Shown in pieces: positions 7,846 through 16,631 of a stretch of DNA of 30,748 nucleotides (positions within the stretch are counted from its first letter, which is position 1; each line of letters opens with the position of its first letter). This stretch comes from CAWBCI01 sp963787195 (GTDB taxonomy: Bacteria; Bacteroidota; Bacteroidia; Bacteroidales; JAGOPY01): assembly GCA_963787195.1 (NCBI GenBank), contig CAWBCI010000046.1, forward strand, positions 1-30,748, read 5' to 3'. Both the position numbers and the translations under genes were made by a program. Below the pieces are notes generated by a model. It ran no database searches. It saw only the letters and a program-made list of their open reading frames with translations, and was not told where the DNA came from.

Positions 7846-9627
7846 ATGAATAAAATGAAGAAATTAATACATATTTCAGCTATTGTTTTACTGATTACAT
7901 TGTCGGTCAGTGTGAAGCTGACGGCCCAGGATAACAATTATATACCGAATTCATCGCTGAATGCAGTTACCCAAAATTCAGAGGGGGCCGGGGGGATGAT
8001 AACCGCCAGCGACCGCACCGTGATTATCGGTGATTCGGCCGGTTTTTCACTTACAACCGGTTCGGATAATACATTGCTGGGTTTCCGGGCCGGATATAGT
8101 TTCGACAATGATTCCTATAATACAATAATAGGTTCAGAAGCCTGTGACATGACAAGTACCGCTTATTACGGCACATTCATAGGTTATCATTCAGGCCGTA
8201 CCTCTACCGGATATTATAATACCTGTATTGGATCCCGGGCCGGCGAGAACCTGACTACAGGTGGTTTCAATACCATCCTTGGTGAAAAGGCAGGTAATCA
8301 TGTTACAACCGCTTACCGCAATACATTTGTAGGCCAGGAAGCCGGTTATAATGCAACAACCGGAGATTATTGCACTTTTCTTGGCCAGTCAGCCGGTCAT
8401 GATAACACCTCCGGCATCAGGAATACATTCGTGGGCCATGAAGCCGGTTTTGACAATACCACAGGATACTGGAACACTTCGGTGGGTGACTCGGCCGGAA
8501 TAGACAACAGTGTGGGTATCGCCAATACTTTCCTGGGGCAGGGCGCAGGGGCCAATACCGAATATGGCAATTACAACACCTTTGTGGGATGCAGGACCGG
8601 CTGGGAGAACAACAGGACTAACCATACCGACGATGCGAACCGCAATACCTATCTGGGGTACCAAACAGGTTTTGCTAACCGGCAGGGGGAGGATAATGTA
8701 GGAGCAGGAGCCTTTGCCAACTTCGGAAATACGGATTTCAGCCGCTGTACTTTTCTGGGCGCTGCCTCCTATGTTTATGGAGATGATGTCACCCTTTTGG
8801 GATATAATACATACTCCAATAAAGATTTCACCATTGCAATCGGAAGTAATGCTAAAACCACCGGCCAGCAATCCATTTGTATCGGCTATAATTCATTTAA
8901 CAATAAAAATTACACCGTGGCCCTGGGTAACCTGGATACAATAACAGGTATGCATTCCGTATGCATTGGTTATGATGTAAATATCAGTGCGAATTACAGC
9001 CTGGGGATAGGTGAGGGATCCACCGTTGCCAATGCCAACGCAATTGCTATCGGATACCAGTCAAGTGTTTCAGCCGATAACGAAGTAAGCATAGGCAACA
9101 GCACGACAAGCGTCATAGGCGGCTTTGTCAACTGGTCGGCAGCTTCCGACGGACGGTTCAAGACCAATGTTAAGGAGAATGTGCCCGGACTGGATTTTAT
9201 CGATGCTTTAAGGCCGGTGACCTATAATTATGATGTGGAGAAGATCCAGGCCTTCTTCGGAAAGAAAGTTCCTGAAGGGCTCGAAAAAGCTGCACTGGAA
9301 AAGGGAAAAATGAAATTCTCGGGATTTATAGCTCAGGAGGTTGAAGGTGCAGCAAATGGACTGGGTTACAATTTCAGTGGGGTAGTCAAGCCCAAAGACG
9401 GGAAAGGCATGTATTCACTCCGCTATGCCGAGTTTGTGGTGCCCCTGGTTAAGGCTGTCCAGGAACTGGATATGAAAGTCAAAAACCAGCAGCAGATCAT
9501 TGATCAACAGCAACAACTCATCGATCAATACAACAATGCCCTGGCCGAAGTCAAAGGTAAAATGGCGGAACTTGAGGCGAAAGTTGAAGCGGTACAGGGG
9601 AATGATCTGATTGTACAGAAAAGATAA
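7846..9627 (+). CDS. Surface protein with YadA-like head repeats and C-terminal S74 self-cleaving chaperone domain
   Basis: A 593-residue exported protein with a signal peptide to about residue 27 (LTAQ). Residues 65-260 hold about nine repeats of some 21 residues with the consensus NTFxGxxAGxxxTTGxx, the left-handed beta-roll type of trimeric adhesin heads; related IAIGxxS repeats continue to about 425. The intramolecular chaperone (peptidase S74) domain starts at SDGRFKTNV with the predicted Ser434-Lys439 dyad and includes FSGFIAQEVE and YAEFVVPLVKAVQEL. A Gln-rich coiled coil ends the protein (about 540-585). In phage fibres this domain directs trimerisation and then cuts itself off. The host of this fibre, a cell-surface appendage rather than a phage, is inferred because no phage genes surround it. 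Confidence 0.88.
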   Translation: MNKMKKLIHISAIVLLITLSVSVKLTAQDNNYIPNSSLNAVTQNSEGAGGMITASDRTVIIGDSAGFSLTTGSDNTLLGFRAGYSFDNDSYNTIIGSEACDMTSTAYYGTFIGYHSGRTSTGYYNTCIGSRAGENLTTGGFNTILGEKAGNHVTTAYRNTFVGQEAGYNATTGDYCTFLGQSAGHDNTSGIRNTFVGHEAGFDNTTGYWNTSVGDSAGIDNSVGIANTFLGQGAGANTEYGNYNTFVGCRTGWENNRTNHTDDANRNTYLGYQTGFANRQGEDNVGAGAFANFGNTDFSRCTFLGAASYVYGDDVTLLGYNTYSNKDFTIAIGSNAKTTGQQSICIGYNSFNNKNYTVALGNLDTITGMHSVCIGYDVNISANYSLGIGEGSTVANANAIAIGYQSSVSADNEVSIGNSTTSVIGGFVNWSAASDGRFKTNVKENVPGLDFIDALRPVTYNYDVEKIQAFFGKKVPEGLEKAALEKGKMKFSGFIAQEVEGAANGLGYNFSGVVKPKDGKGMYSLRYAEFVVPLVKAVQELDMKVKNQQQIIDQQQQLIDQYNNALAEVKGKMAELEAKVEAVQGNDLIVQKR

Positions 9628-9648
9628 ATTCTATTTTAGTTTGTATTG

Positions 9649-9668
9649 GGCCAGGTTATGAACTGGCC
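9649..9668. terminator. Possible hairpin between convergent genes
   Basis: GGCCAG (9649-9654) and CTGGCC (9663-9668) form a 6-bp GC-rich stem with an 8-base loop between the convergent genes ending at 9627 and 9706. Neither side has a clear T run, so termination is only suggested by the position. Confidence 0.35.
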
Positions 9669-9705
9669 TAAATGATTTATATGCTTGATCTAACAGGAAA
9701 ATCTG

Positions 9706-10155
9706 CTAGATTGACTTCATACAGTTCTCAATAATAACTGCAATTGCATCCACGAATAATATTGTGAGAAAGCCTAATTCGTTTTTAAGTTTAACCTTCA
9801 TGATGAGGGCTGTGAGTCCGGCTATAATGGCTACAAAAGGAAGCAAAACTGCATTTCCGTGCCAGTGATTCATAACCCATAGCCAATAGACAAATATAGC
9901 TGCCGACATCAGGCAGATTATAATTCTTGCCCATATATTCTTTTCTTTTACAAGCAAACCATAAATAAAAGCTAGTGCAACAAATCCCATATAAATATAA
10001 TATCCTGGCAAATTTTGGGATGGGGGCAGGAATATTACCAATAAAATACCGCTAATCATCCCCAGACTAATAATAGAAGGGAATATCTTCTTCGTCCTGA
10101 TTATCCAGTAAAATGCAAAAGCTGCTGACAACCCGATGAGAACTTCCAAAATCAT
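9706..10155 (-). CDS. Small integral membrane protein of unknown function
   Basis: A 149-residue protein made almost wholly of hydrophobic helices, about five membrane segments (near 4-20, 25-43, 53-68, 75-93 and 97-140). There is no signal peptide, motif or conserved charged residue pattern that I recognise. It starts 18 bases after the stop of the DEAD-box helicase gene on the same strand, so it may be read from the helicase transcript. Reading frame, strand and composition support a real gene. Confidence 0.65.
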   Translation of the reverse strand: MILEVLIGLSAAFAFYWIIRTKKIFPSIISLGMISGILLVIFLPPSQNLPGYYIYMGFVALAFIYGLLVKEKNIWARIIICLMSAAIFVYWLWVMNHWHGNAVLLPFVAIIAGLTALIMKVKLKNELGFLTILFVDAIAVIIENCMKSI

Positions 10156-10173
10156 CTCTAAAAAAACTATTGA

Positions 10174-11439
10174 TTAATAGCGTCTTCTGGATTCTGTCCT
10201 TTGCGCTTTCCGGTAATTACCATTTCCGGAGGCGGCTTCCCGGACTGCAGGACGTGCTTTTTGCGGTTTAGCTTGTACAAGCGAACGTTTCTCTGTTCTT
10301 TCGTTTTGAAAAGGGTGTTCTTTAATTACAGGGATGGTCTGATCTATCAGCTTCTGGATATCCTTCAGGTAGGCCCTTTCTTCTTCATCGCAGAATGATA
10401 AAGCCATCCCGCTTAAGCTTGCCCGTCCGGTCCTGCCAATACGGTGTATATAAGTTTCGGGGATATTCGGAAGATCAAAATTGATCACCTGGGATAATTC
10501 TTCCACATCAATACCACGCGCTGCAATGTCGGTTGCAATCAGGACCTGGGTATGTCCGCTTTTAAAATTCCCCAGGGCCCTCTGGCGCGCCCCCTGGGAT
10601 TTATTGCTGTGTATGACCTCCGCATTAATGCCTGCCTTCCCAAGGTATTTTGCGATCCTGTCGGCACCGTGCTTGGTCCGTGAAAATACGAGGGTCGAAT
10701 CCATAAGTTCAGTGAGTAAAAGGTGAACCAATAATTTTGGTTTGCTTTTCTTGTCCACGAAATAGACAGCCTGGGATACATTTTCAGCGGTCGACTGTTC
10801 AGGTGTCACACTCACTTTTTCAGGATTGCCTAAAATCTTGCGTGAAAGTTCTACGATAGAAGGTGGCATGGTTGCTGAAAAGAACAGCGATTGTCTCTTG
10901 GAAGGTAATTTCGCGATGATCTTGCGTATGTCGTGAATGAAACCCATATCGAGCATACGGTCGGCTTCGTCCAGGACAGAATATTTTACATCCTTTAATG
11001 AGATATAGCCCTGGTCCATAAGGTCAAGTAAACGTCCGGGGGTTGCCACCAAAATGTCGACGCCTCTGCGAAGGGTTTCTGTTTGGGCGCCTTGTTTCAC
11101 GCCGCCGAAAATGACAGTATTTTTAATTCCTGTGAATTTTCCATAGGCAGCGAAACTGTCGGAAATCTGTATTGCTAATTCTCTGGTCGGGGTTACAATG
11201 AGGGCCCTGATTTTACGGGGGCCGCTATTCCTTTGGGGAGGATCAAGATAAAGATGCTGGAGGATAGGAATTGCATAAGCGGCCGTTTTGCCCGTGCCTG
11301 TTTGGGCACAGCCTAATAAGTCTTTTCCGCTGAGGAGAATTGGAATGGATTGTTCCTGTATAGGTGTTGGATTTGTATATCCCTCAGCCTCGAGGGCCTT
11401 CAGGATAGGTTCTATTATTTCTAATTCTTTGAATGTCAT
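10174..11439 (-). CDS. DEAD-box ATP-dependent RNA helicase (RhlE-like)
   Basis: A 421-residue RNA helicase that unwinds RNA duplexes, likely in ribosome assembly or RNA turnover at low temperature. All core motifs are present: the Q motif (PTPIQEQSIP, Gln28), motif I AQTGTGKT (45-52), PTRELA, TPGR, LDEAD (156-160), SAT (188-190), the second RecA domain with TDIAARGIDV, and motif VI HRIGRTGR. The tail after about 370 is basic and disordered (repeated K/R, Q, A), as in RhlE-type proteins. The frame stays open upstream to 11667, but the Met at 11439 begins the canonical MTFKELEIIEPIL helicase start, and the extension would overlap the divergent regulator gene. The leader between the AT-rich divergent promoter and the start is about 100 bases. 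Confidence 0.94.
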   Translation of the reverse strand: MTFKELEIIEPILKALEAEGYTNPTPIQEQSIPILLSGKDLLGCAQTGTGKTAAYAIPILQHLYLDPPQRNSGPRKIRALIVTPTRELAIQISDSFAAYGKFTGIKNTVIFGGVKQGAQTETLRRGVDILVATPGRLLDLMDQGYISLKDVKYSVLDEADRMLDMGFIHDIRKIIAKLPSKRQSLFFSATMPPSIVELSRKILGNPEKVSVTPEQSTAENVSQAVYFVDKKSKPKLLVHLLLTELMDSTLVFSRTKHGADRIAKYLGKAGINAEVIHSNKSQGARQRALGNFKSGHTQVLIATDIAARGIDVEELSQVINFDLPNIPETYIHRIGRTGRASLSGMALSFCDEEERAYLKDIQKLIDQTIPVIKEHPFQNERTEKRSLVQAKPQKARPAVREAASGNGNYRKAQRTESRRRY

Positions 11440-11534
11440 ATTTTTGTATAATGGCGGCAAAGGTAGTTCAATTGATTGGATATATGGGATTTTATATTTG
11501 GGGGCGACCTGTCCGTACGATAATAAAAAATAAA

Positions 11535-11577
11535 AAATATACGAATAATGTTTTAAAATATAAAAAACGTATATTTG
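11535..11577. promoter_or_regulatory. Inverted repeat and -7 box in the helicase/TetR divergent region
   Basis: AAATATACG (11535-11543) and CGTATATTT (11568-11576) are perfect 9-bp inverted arms separated by 24 bp. The right arm overlaps TATATTTG (11570-11577), a perfect TAnnTTTG box placed for the TetR-type gene starting at 11595. The left arm read on the minus strand gives TATATTTT, a near-box for the helicase gene. It could be an autoregulatory operator or simply two divergent promoters. Confidence 0.45.
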
Positions 11578-11594
11578 TAGAAAATTAGTATAAA

Positions 11595-11679
11595 ATGGAA
11601 GATTTTTCAGATAATCAAAAATACCAGGATATCCTCGATACCGCCCATCAGCCTGTTCTGGAAACACGGGGTCAGGCGG
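11595..11679 (+). other. N-terminal coding part of the TetR gene, out of frame with the rest
   Basis: ATG at 11595 opens a frame reading MEDFSDNQKYQDILDTAHQ, which matches the first helix of TetR-family regulators. It then drifts into a non-family sequence after codon 19. Removing one C at 11652-11653 (CAGCCTG to CAGCTG) gives AHQLFWKHGVRRVSVEEIC, the expected continuation, in the frame of the downstream segment. So the true start is almost certainly 11595, and one extra base splits the gene in this sequence. Confidence 0.8.
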
Positions 11680-12198
11680 GTGAGTGTGGAGGAGATCTGC
11701 AGGGAGGCCGGGGTCAGCAAAATGACCTTTTACCGCTTTTTTCCCAATAAAGTCGAACTGGCACGGACTATACTTGATAAGCTTTTTAAAGAAGGGATGC
11801 AGAAGTATTTCGATATTATGGAAGAGGATATTCCCTATGAGGAGAAGATCCGCAAGCAGCTTATCGAAAAGTTCAAAGCCTCGGCTGAGATGAGCGCTGA
11901 ATTTGTGAAAGATGTCTTCAGTGATAAGCTGCCGGAACTGAAAGAATTCTGGGAAGCAAAGGCGAATGAAGCCATGCAGATTGTGATCGGCGACTATAAA
12001 CTGGCTATTGAAAAAGGATGGTTGAGAAAAGACATTAAGCTGGATTTCATTATTTATTTCAATAAGATTATGATGGATATGATATTGGATGATAAGCTTA
12101 TGGAAATGTACAATGGGGATATGTCGCAGGTTATTAAAGAAATAGTGAATCTGTTTTTTTATGGCGTATTGCCCCGGTCAGACAAAAAGGATGAATAG
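11680..12198 (+). CDS. TetR/AcrR-family regulator, frameshifted: intact part of the protein
   Basis: A 172-residue frame that lacks the first part of the DNA-binding domain. It begins (GTG) inside the helix-turn-helix at VSVEEICREAGVSKMTFYRFFPNKVELA, the recognition helix of the TetR family, and continues with an all-helical ligand-binding domain that I cannot assign to a ligand. The missing N-terminus is present upstream from 11595 in another frame, separated by a single extra C near 11652. The full protein would be about 200 residues, a normal length. The stop overlaps the start of the outer-membrane protein gene by eight bases, so it probably heads and represses the export operon. Whether the shift is real or a sequencing error cannot be told here. 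Confidence 0.85.
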   Translation: MSVEEICREAGVSKMTFYRFFPNKVELARTILDKLFKEGMQKYFDIMEEDIPYEEKIRKQLIEKFKASAEMSAEFVKDVFSDKLPELKEFWEAKANEAMQIVIGDYKLAIEKGWLRKDIKLDFIIYFNKIMMDMILDDKLMEMYNGDMSQVIKEIVNLFFYGVLPRSDKKDE

Positions 12199-13351
12199 TA
12201 AGCCATACATATTATTGCTCATTATGCTTTTTACGGGTGGAACTCTGATAGCCCGGAATGATAGCATCGCAAAGCCTGACTCACTGAGGTTCAGCGGGCA
12301 AATTTCGGCATGGCTGCATTACAATCCGTCCAACAGCCTGCCTCTCATGGCTGGTGGCCGGTATATCCCTCAGCTGAATTACCAGCTTTTCCTTCCCAAA
12401 CACCATATGATAGATTTTGAAGGTTCTGCCAATATTTTTGGCGATATAGGTCTGAGACCCTTTGACTCAACCAGCAGCGACGGAACTATCAAACCCTACA
12501 GGCTATGGGCCCGGTATTCAAGCCGGCAGTTTGAATTTAGAGTGGGATTGCAGAAAATCAACTTTGGCTCGGCTACCCTTTTGAGACCCCTTATGTGGTT
12601 CGACCAGATCGATCCCCGTGATCCATTGCACCTTACCGACGGGGTTTATGGAGCTCTCGCCCGTTACTATTTTCTGAATAATGCCAACCTTTGGGCCTGG
12701 GTGCTATATGGCAATAATAAGCCAAAGGGATGGGAGATGATGAAGACCAGCAAAGATATTCCCGAGGCCGGCGGCAGGGTGCAGGTCCCGGTGCCAAGAG
12801 GGGAGGCGGCCCTGAGTTATCACTTCAGAATGGCCGACAGCAGAGGCCTTGTCGATACTATTTATCAGTATGCGGAAATCCCTGAAAACCGTCTGGGCCT
12901 GGATGCCAAATTCGATCTCATTATAGGTTGCTGGGTGGAGGCTTCCTGGGTCCATAAGGGCAGAAATGTTGGAATCTATACTAACCAGGAAATTATGAAT
13001 GTGGGGGCGGATTATACCTTCGGAATCGGAAACGGATTGAATGTTATCTATGAACAGCTTCTGGCGGCTTACGATGAAAAGCCCTTTGAATTCAGTCAGT
13101 CTACAACTTTTTCCATGCTCAATTTGTCTTATCCGGTGGGGATATTCGATAATGTCAGCGCTATCATTTATTATGACTGGACAAATAAGGCCATGTACAA
13201 TTTTGTGAACTGGCAAAGGCAATTCAATAAGTTTTCCTTGTATTTGATGGGATATATCAATCCGAAAAATTACAGGATACCCGCCCAGGGTACAGGTCAA
13301 AACCTCTATGCCGGGAGCGGGGTGCAAATTATGTTTGTTTATAATTATTAA
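12191..13351 (+). CDS. Putative outer-membrane beta-barrel protein of an export operon
   Basis: A 386-residue exported protein. The Met at 12191 gives a signal peptide (MNSKPYILLLIMLFTGGTLIA); the frame stays open for ten more codons upstream, but these overlap the TetR gene and would bury the signal. The mature part is rich in alternating aromatic and polar residues (WLHYNPS, YRLWARY, LWAWVLYG, VYEQLL) and ends in an aromatic residue after VQIMFVYNY, as barrels inserted by the Bam machinery do. I do not recognise a named family. It is translationally coupled to the TetR gene and precedes an ABC transporter with FtsX-type permeases and a LolA-like protein, so it may be the outer-membrane part of that system. 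Confidence 0.72.
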   Translation: MNSKPYILLLIMLFTGGTLIARNDSIAKPDSLRFSGQISAWLHYNPSNSLPLMAGGRYIPQLNYQLFLPKHHMIDFEGSANIFGDIGLRPFDSTSSDGTIKPYRLWARYSSRQFEFRVGLQKINFGSATLLRPLMWFDQIDPRDPLHLTDGVYGALARYYFLNNANLWAWVLYGNNKPKGWEMMKTSKDIPEAGGRVQVPVPRGEAALSYHFRMADSRGLVDTIYQYAEIPENRLGLDAKFDLIIGCWVEASWVHKGRNVGIYTNQEIMNVGADYTFGIGNGLNVIYEQLLAAYDEKPFEFSQSTTFSMLNLSYPVGIFDNVSAIIYYDWTNKAMYNFVNWQRQFNKFSLYLMGYINPKNYRIPAQGTGQNLYAGSGVQIMFVYNY

Positions 13352-13413
13352 TATAAAATGAAGAAAATCTTCATTCTAAAAAACATTAAACTTCATTCTT
13401 AATAAATAAAATA

Positions 13414-14112
13414 ATGGAGAATTCCTCAATCATTAAAATTGAAAACCTGAGCAAATCTTTTCCCATGGGAAAGTCGAAGTTTACCGCACTGAAAGGCATT
13501 AACCTGGAATTCGGGAAAGGGGAATTTGCAGGACTGGTAGGGCCCAGCGGCTCGGGTAAAACTACCTTGCTGAATATAGTCGGTTCTCTGGATACTCCTT
13601 CAGAAGGCTCGGCCATTGTACTGGGTCATTCTATAGGTTCACTTTCAGCTAAGGAAGCAGCACAGCTTCGCAAAGAAAGCCTGGGTTTCATTTTCCAGAG
13701 CTATAATCTGCTGGCGGTGCATACCGTGTTCGAGAATGTTGAATTCCCTCTTTTATTATTGAATTATTCAGGAACTGAAAGAAGGAAGATGGTGATGGAT
13801 GCCCTCGAGTGGGTAGGCCTTACAGATAAAGTCAAATCCAAGCCGCCCCAATTGTCGGGCGGGGAATGCCAGCGTGTTGCAATTGCCCGTGCCATGGTGA
13901 AGAAACCTTCCCTGGTGCTGGCCGATGAACCTACGGCCAACCTGGATGCGGCCAATTCACACAATATCCTTCAAACCATGGTAAAGCTGAACAAAGAACT
14001 GAATACCACTTTCCTCTTTGCAACCCATGACGAAAAAGTAATCAGTTATCTCCGCAGGAAAATTTATTTGCTGGACGGTAGACTTGATAAGGATGAGATC
14101 ACTTCAAACTAA
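13414..14112 (+). CDS. ABC transporter ATPase, LolD/MacB type
   Basis: A 232-residue ATPase that powers the two FtsX-type permeases encoded directly downstream. It has Walker A GPSGSGKT (43-50), the Q loop at Gln95 (FIFQSYNLL), signature LSGGECQRVAIARA (147-160), Walker B LVLADEP (167-173) and the switch His in FATHDEK. The form and length match LolD/MacB ATPases, which drive mechanotransmission rather than classical substrate transport across the inner membrane. The next gene starts six bases after the stop. Substrate is unknown; the operon context points to lipids or lipoproteins. Confidence 0.93.
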   Translation: MENSSIIKIENLSKSFPMGKSKFTALKGINLEFGKGEFAGLVGPSGSGKTTLLNIVGSLDTPSEGSAIVLGHSIGSLSAKEAAQLRKESLGFIFQSYNLLAVHTVFENVEFPLLLLNYSGTERRKMVMDALEWVGLTDKVKSKPPQLSGGECQRVAIARAMVKKPSLVLADEPTANLDAANSHNILQTMVKLNKELNTTFLFATHDEKVISYLRRKIYLLDGRLDKDEITSN

Positions 14113-14118
14113 AATCCC

Positions 14119-15300
14119 ATGAAAATAACGATAGCATTAAAACTGGCATACAGGAACCTGATCGGCGCAGGCCTCAGGACCTGGCTGAACGTGATTGTCC
14201 TGTCCTTCTCCTTCGTGGTGATCATCTGGATGAAGGGCATTCTGGTTGGATGGGACCACCAGGCAAAAACCGATATGCAGAACTGGGAAATCGGTTCCGG
14301 GCAATTCTGGCATGAAAACTATGATCCCTACGATCCTTTTACCCTGAATGAAAGCCATGGCCCCATTCCGGCTGAACTTGAAGAAGGGGTGCAAAAGGGG
14401 AATATAGTACCTGAACTGATCACCCAGGGGACTATTTATCCCGGAGGAAGAATGCAGACCATACTTATAAAGGGGATAAATCCCCGCCAAAGTTTACTGA
14501 AATTACCGACCGCAAAGCTGGACACAAATACAAGCGCTATCCCGGCCATCATAGGTACTGCCATGGCACGTGACAATAAACTCAAGACAGGAGATTATGT
14601 AAACATGCAATGGCGGGATGTAAACGGAACTTTTGATGCGGCTGAAATCGTGATCACCGATATCTTCTCCACCAATGTTCCATCGGTTGACGGGGGCCAG
14701 GTTTGGATCCCACTCGAAAAACTCAGATCTATGCTGTTGATGCCGGAACAAGCCACCATACTGACTTTCCGGAATGCCGATGAGGCAAAAGCCGGAATCA
14801 GTGGCTGGACCCTTAAAACGCAGAAGGACCTGACTGCTGATCTGGACGATATCATCCGGACTAAATCGGTAGGGCAATCCATCTTTTATATCATACTGCT
14901 GCTTCTGGCCATGCTGGCTATCTTTGATACCCAGGTCCTGTCAATTTTTCGCCGCCAGAAGGAGATCGGCACTTATGTCGCACTGGGTTATACAAAATGG
15001 GAAGTAGTCTGGCTTTTTACAACCGAAGGGGCCATGTATTCAATTCTTGCCGCTGTAGTCGCGGCAATTTACGGCATTCCTTTCCTGCTCTGGCAGGCGA
15101 AAACGGGCTGGACCCTGCCTGTAGATTCCGGTAGTTACGGTATAGCCATGGCCCAGACCCTGTACCCGATTTATAGCGGCGGGCTTGTAATTTCAACCAT
15201 ACTTATTGTTATGCTGACTACCACAGTGGTAAGTTTCTGGCCTTCCAGGAAAATAGCTAAGATGAATCCAACTGAAGCTTTAAGGGGGAAAATCCAATGA
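14119..15300 (+). CDS. FtsX/MacB-type ABC permease, first of a pair
   Basis: A 393-residue inner-membrane protein with the usual layout of the family: one membrane helix near the N-terminus (about 20-42), a large periplasmic domain (about 45-250), then three helices (about 255-275, 300-325 and 350-372). The cytoplasmic segment RRQKEIGTYVALGYTKWEV is the FtsX-family coupling motif that contacts the ATPase, and the end PSRKIAKMNPTEALRG is typical. The partner permease starts four bases before its stop (ATGA overlap), indicating a heteromeric LolC/LolE-like pair. Confidence 0.9.
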   Translation: MKITIALKLAYRNLIGAGLRTWLNVIVLSFSFVVIIWMKGILVGWDHQAKTDMQNWEIGSGQFWHENYDPYDPFTLNESHGPIPAELEEGVQKGNIVPELITQGTIYPGGRMQTILIKGINPRQSLLKLPTAKLDTNTSAIPAIIGTAMARDNKLKTGDYVNMQWRDVNGTFDAAEIVITDIFSTNVPSVDGGQVWIPLEKLRSMLLMPEQATILTFRNADEAKAGISGWTLKTQKDLTADLDDIIRTKSVGQSIFYIILLLLAMLAIFDTQVLSIFRRQKEIGTYVALGYTKWEVVWLFTTEGAMYSILAAVVAAIYGIPFLLWQAKTGWTLPVDSGSYGIAMAQTLYPIYSGGLVISTILIVMLTTTVVSFWPSRKIAKMNPTEALRGKIQ

Positions 15301-16571
15301 TAAGATTTTTGTTTAAAGGTTTGATAAGGGACAGGGGCAGAAGTTTGCTGCCCATACTGGTCGTGGCCACGGGCGTGATGCTTTGTGTATTCATGCACGC
15401 CTATGTGAGCGGTGTGATGGGCGATTCCATTGAACTGAACGCTAAATTCTCAACCGGTCATGTGAAGGTCATGACCAGGGCTTATTTTGAAGATATTCAC
15501 CAGTTGCCTAATGATTTGGCCCTGATGAATTCAGATGAACTCCTGGCAAAGATCTCCAAGGAATTCCCCGATATGGACTGGGCTCCCAGGATACGTTTTG
15601 CCGGTTTGATCGATGCCCCTGATAAGAATGGGGAAACCCGCGCCCAGGGGCCGGCTATGGGAATGGGCCTGGATCTCCTCTCAGGTAAAAGCGGTGAAAA
15701 TGAACGCCTCGGTCTATCCAAAGCACTGGTGCGTGGCTCTATGCCTGCAAAAGCGGGGGATGTGCTTCTGAGCGATGAATTTGCGCAAAAACTGAAAGTC
15801 AATCCGGGAGATGAAGTCACTTTGATAGGTTCTACTATGAATGGAAGCATGGCTTTGTATAACTTTCATGTAAGCGGAACTGTAAGGTTTGGGGCTGAAG
15901 CCCTGGACCGTGGGACCATCATCGCGGATATAGGGGATGTGAGGAAGGCCCTCGACATGCAGGATGCAACAGGCGAAATTCTTGGTTTTTTCAAATCCGG
16001 CTATTATAACCAGGAAAAAGCTGCGCAATTGGTAGATAAATTCAATTCGGAATATTATAATAAAAGTGATGAATATTCACCTTATATGGTCAGTTTGAGG
16101 GACCAGGACAATATGGCCATGTTCGTGGATATGTCGAAGAGCATGTCACTGATCGTGACGCTTGTCTTTATGATAGCCATGTCGCTGGTATTATGGAATG
16201 CCGGCTTGTTAGGCGGACTCAGGCGTTATGGAGAGATAGGCGTCAGGCTTGCCATGGGTGAAGAAAAAAGGCATGTGTATTTTTCCATGATCGCTGAATC
16301 GGTGATGATAGGAATTATGGGCTCTATACTCGGGACAGCCCTGGGTCTCTCCGTTGCCTGGCTGATACAGACTTATGGCATAGACATCAGTTCCATGATG
16401 AAGGGATCTTCCATCATGATGCCGGCAAAGATCAGGGCGCATATCACCCCGGTGGATTTCTACCTGGGATTTATCCCCGGCGTCATTTCCATGGTGATAG
16501 GCACCGCCCTGTCGGGAATAGGAATTTATAAGCGGAAGACGGCACAGTTGTTTAAGGAGCTGGAGGCATGA
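15297..16571 (+). CDS. FtsX/MacB-type ABC permease, second of a pair
   Basis: A 424-residue inner-membrane protein with the same layout as its upstream partner: first helix about 15-40, a long periplasmic domain to about 280, then three helices. The coupling segment here is GGLRRYGEIGVRLAMGEEKRHV. The periplasmic domain differs from that of the partner, as in LolC/LolE pairs. Its start overlaps the partner's stop by four bases. A heptanucleotide repeat lies between its stop and the LolA-like gene, and no terminator is visible there. Confidence 0.9.
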   Translation: MIRFLFKGLIRDRGRSLLPILVVATGVMLCVFMHAYVSGVMGDSIELNAKFSTGHVKVMTRAYFEDIHQLPNDLALMNSDELLAKISKEFPDMDWAPRIRFAGLIDAPDKNGETRAQGPAMGMGLDLLSGKSGENERLGLSKALVRGSMPAKAGDVLLSDEFAQKLKVNPGDEVTLIGSTMNGSMALYNFHVSGTVRFGAEALDRGTIIADIGDVRKALDMQDATGEILGFFKSGYYNQEKAAQLVDKFNSEYYNKSDEYSPYMVSLRDQDNMAMFVDMSKSMSLIVTLVFMIAMSLVLWNAGLLGGLRRYGEIGVRLAMGEEKRHVYFSMIAESVMIGIMGSILGTALGLSVAWLIQTYGIDISSMMKGSSIMMPAKIRAHITPVDFYLGFIPGVISMVIGTALSGIGIYKRKTAQLFKELEA

Positions 16572-16575
16572 TAGA

Positions 16576-16610
16576 GTGAAAAGTGAGTAGTGAGTAGTGA
16601 GTAGTGAGAG
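16576..16610. repeat. Heptanucleotide tandem repeat inside the export operon
   Basis: Five 7-bp units in register: GTGAAAA, GTGAGTA three times, GTGAGAG. It sits in the 60-base gap between the second permease and the LolA-like gene. On the opposite strand it reads in the same style as the CACTCTA array at 5396-5430. Confidence 0.85.
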
Positions 16611-16631
16611 AAAAAGAATAAAAGAATAAAA

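Noticed and set aside
8389..8871. Long minus-strand frame within the head-repeat gene
   Set aside because: It is a shadow of the repetitive plus-strand gene, whose domains are clear.
7846..9627. Prophage remnant, suggested by the tail-fibre-like S74 protein
   Set aside because: No capsid, terminase, tail or lysis gene lies nearby; such proteins are common on Bacteroidota surfaces.
11440..11667. Upstream extension of the DEAD-box helicase frame to 11667
   Set aside because: It is AT-rich, covers the divergent promoter and the TetR N-terminus, and the normal helicase start is the Met at 11439.
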